Below are positions 62,628-64,000 of a DNA stretch of 64,000 nucleotides, piece after piece. The stretch spans positions 124,001 through 188,000 of the forward strand of contig NZ_JAQAGZ010000005.1 of assembly GCF_027533625.1 (NCBI RefSeq), read 5' to 3'. A program made the position numbers and the translations under genes. The stretch's first letter is position 1. Every line of letters begins with the position of its first letter. The DNA is from Paenibacillus gyeongsangnamensis (lineage in GTDB: Bacteria > Bacillota > Bacilli > Paenibacillales > NBRC-103111). The notes under the pieces were generated by a model. It was not told the DNA's origin and made no database searches. It saw only the letters and a program-made list of their open reading frames with translations.

Positions 62628-63893
62628 ATGAATGATCATCGCAGAAATTATGTTCTCTTGTTTATGGACACGGTGTTGTTTATGAATGCGATGACATTCT
62701 TGTCGGTCAATGCCGTCATTACTTATTTCCTGGCCCATCTGAAGGCGAGCACCTTCGAGATCGGCTTGGTCAACGCCCTGGTCTCGATCGGCGCGTTCGT
62801 CAGCCAGCCGTTCTTCGCCAAGAAGGTGATGAATTTGACGCACAAGGCGAAGACGTTCGTGAGAATCCTGTTCATACAAAGGATCGTCTTTCTCTTGTTC
62901 GTCTTGACGATACCTCTGGTTGCCGAATCACACCCGAAGTTGATGGTCTTGCTGTTCCTTGCGGGCTGGGGAGTGTTCAATCTGTTCGTCGGTGCATATG
63001 GTCCGTTCTTTATGAGCCTGTTCGCCAAATTGGTCGCGGAGAGCTCGCGCGGCCGGCTGCGCGGCTTCAGCAGCGGTGCCGGCAGTCTGCTGGCGCTCGG
63101 TTCCTCCGCGCTGTGCGGCGTTATCTTGAGCAAAGTGCCGTATCCGTACAATTACACGTTGATTTTCGCCATCGGCGTCGTCCTGCTCCTGCTCGACGTG
63201 TTAACGTTTGCGATGATGAAAGAGATGGAACCGGATGCGGTCACGAAGGTCGATTTTAATTATTTTCAATATTTCAAGGCGATACCGGCGATGTTCCGCG
63301 AATTCAAGGCGTATCAGCGCACGGTGATCGGCTTCTCCTGCACCGTAGCGGCGCAAGCCGGACTTGCGTATTATACGCTTTATGCGGTAAGGACGTTTGA
63401 TGCCGGCAGCACCGCGATCGCGATGTTCACGGCGATTACGGGACTGGCCAATATTGCCGGCAGTATGGTCTTCGGAATCTTGGCGGACCGCATCGGCCAT
63501 CGGCCCGTTCTTGTGATGGCATCGGCCGCAGGAGGGTTGGCATGCGGGCTGATCATCCTGTTTCCCAGCCTATGGACGATATACGGAGCCTTCGCCTTAA
63601 CGAATTTATGTGTCATCGGCTATAACCTGAGCAGCGGCATTCTGATCCTCGAACAAATCCCGAGAGAGCGCCTGCCGATGGGCATCAGCATCAATGCGAT
63701 GATTACCTTGTGCGTCAGCTCGATCGTGATGATCGGAAGCAGCTGGCTGGCGGATTATATCTCGTTCAATGCTGTGTTTCTGATCGCCGGCTTGGCCGGC
63801 TTGGCCGGGGCTGTCGTTCTCCGAAGCGGGGGCAAAGCCGAGGCTCCGGCCGCAGCTGCAGCTTCCGCTTCTCGGGCTGCAGGCGAGCGCTAG
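62628..63893 (+). CDS. MFS transporter (sugar efflux/multidrug-like)
   Basis: A 421-residue carrier with 12 hydrophobic helices. The first loop has FLAHLKASTFEIGLVNALVSIGAF, and the central region DFNYFQYFKAIPAMFREFKAYQRTVIG is a cytosolic loop between helices 6 and 7. A second MFS-A-like motif GILADRIGHRPVLV follows. The C-terminus is Ala-rich. The substrate is not predictable. AGGAGAG is 9 bp upstream of ATG. It may share transcript with the aldo/keto reductase. Confidence 0.85.
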   Translation: MNDHRRNYVLLFMDTVLFMNAMTFLSVNAVITYFLAHLKASTFEIGLVNALVSIGAFVSQPFFAKKVMNLTHKAKTFVRILFIQRIVFLLFVLTIPLVAESHPKLMVLLFLAGWGVFNLFVGAYGPFFMSLFAKLVAESSRGRLRGFSSGAGSLLALGSSALCGVILSKVPYPYNYTLIFAIGVVLLLLDVLTFAMMKEMEPDAVTKVDFNYFQYFKAIPAMFREFKAYQRTVIGFSCTVAAQAGLAYYTLYAVRTFDAGSTAIAMFTAITGLANIAGSMVFGILADRIGHRPVLVMASAAGGLACGLIILFPSLWTIYGAFALTNLCVIGYNLSSGILILEQIPRERLPMGISINAMITLCVSSIVMIGSSWLADYISFNAVFLIAGLAGLAGAVVLRSGGKAEAPAAAAASASRAAGER

Positions 63894-63988
63894 AGGCCGG
63901 AGGGCCGTTGGTGGGACCGGTTCGCTATACAGGCTTGATGAGGGAACATTTCTCCCCAAACTATATACTTTATTAGGAGGCAATGAAC

Positions 63989-64000
63989 ATGCAATATCGC
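63989..64000 (+). CDS. Start of a further gene (partial)
   Basis: ATG with TTAGGAGG 8 bp upstream opens a frame reading MQYR at the window edge. Four residues are too few to identify; a gene begins here and continues outside. Confidence 0.6.

Overview
The window is chromosomal DNA from a Gram-positive, GC-moderate member of the Bacillota, most likely a Paenibacillaceae (Paenibacillus or a close relative). Supporting signs are strong AGGAGG ribosome binding sites with frequent TTG/GTG starts, the infC-rpmI-rplT operon behind an L20-type leader, a T-box ahead of ilvBNC, a SigI/RsgI pair, an SLH-domain S-layer-type protein, a lipoprotein cytochrome c, and the ytqA/ytqB and manA types known from Bacillus relatives. 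No tRNA, rRNA, CRISPR array or prophage was recognised.

Layout. 1-5.5 kb: folD 3' end with a folate cyclodeaminase-type gene, an RluA pseudouridine synthase, a B12-binding radical SAM protein whose 3' end runs into a 163-bp tandem repeat, and a secreted Lys/Ala-rich repeat protein. 5.5-10.6 kb: manA, ytqB, a lipoprotein cytochrome c, ytqA, a WGxxGxxG-type surface protein and trmB. 10.6-15.4 kb: a glycolipid/envelope set (UgtP-like glycosyltransferase, PAP2 phosphatase, a GT4 and a membrane GT2). 15.4-16.8 kb: infC-rpmI-rplT. 17.1-30.9 kb: an 11-gene, one-direction, tightly packed exopolysaccharide operon with PelF-like and PelG-like proteins but otherwise unlike the classical pel locus. 31-41 kb: a secreted metallophosphoesterase, then T-box-ilvB-ilvN-ilvC, leuA, a PLP aminotransferase and leuB. 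41-48.6 kb: a 2-Cys peroxiredoxin, gcvH, a large SLH-domain protein, a GH15 enzyme and a KTSC-like small protein. 49-53.6 kb: a zinc-ribbon-like protein, sigI-rsgI and an Fe-S aldo/keto reductase. 53.7-55.2 kb: a complete IS4-family element. 55.2-59.3 kb: a hexarate/hexuronate operon (UxuA-like, MFS, garD). 59.3-64 kb: two small proteins, a Thg1-like enzyme coupled to a T4 Pnkp-like kinase, an aldo/keto reductase, an MFS transporter and the first codons of one more gene.

How the parts may work together. The 17-31 kb operon carries a cytosolic PelF-like glycosyltransferase, a PelG-like and a MurJ-like membrane protein, a GT-C-like membrane protein, a polysaccharide deacetylase, a DPM1-like GT2 with its DUF2304 partner, two coiled-coil proteins with DivIVA-like N-termini, an ATP-grasp enzyme, and an HD-GYP protein whose catalytic residues are replaced. 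That last protein may be a c-di-GMP receptor replacing PelD. The Thg1-like/polynucleotide kinase pair overlaps by one base and looks like a compact RNA 5'-end repair module. The PAP2 and UgtP-like genes form a plausible phosphatidate-to-diacylglycerol-to-glycolipid route. Repeats of TTCACA with 11-bp spacing, as in PhoP boxes, lie upstream of the SLH gene and, more weakly, upstream of the PAP2 gene.

Non-coding structure is rich. It includes a ~100-bp hairpin repeat in three copies at gene 3' ends, four tandem 38-bp hairpin units before leuA, two palindromes with a shared ATCGTT core, a perfect 20-bp palindrome ahead of the exopolysaccharide operon, and a probable ATA start codon in infC. All functional statements come from reading the sequence and from family knowledge; no database search was run.
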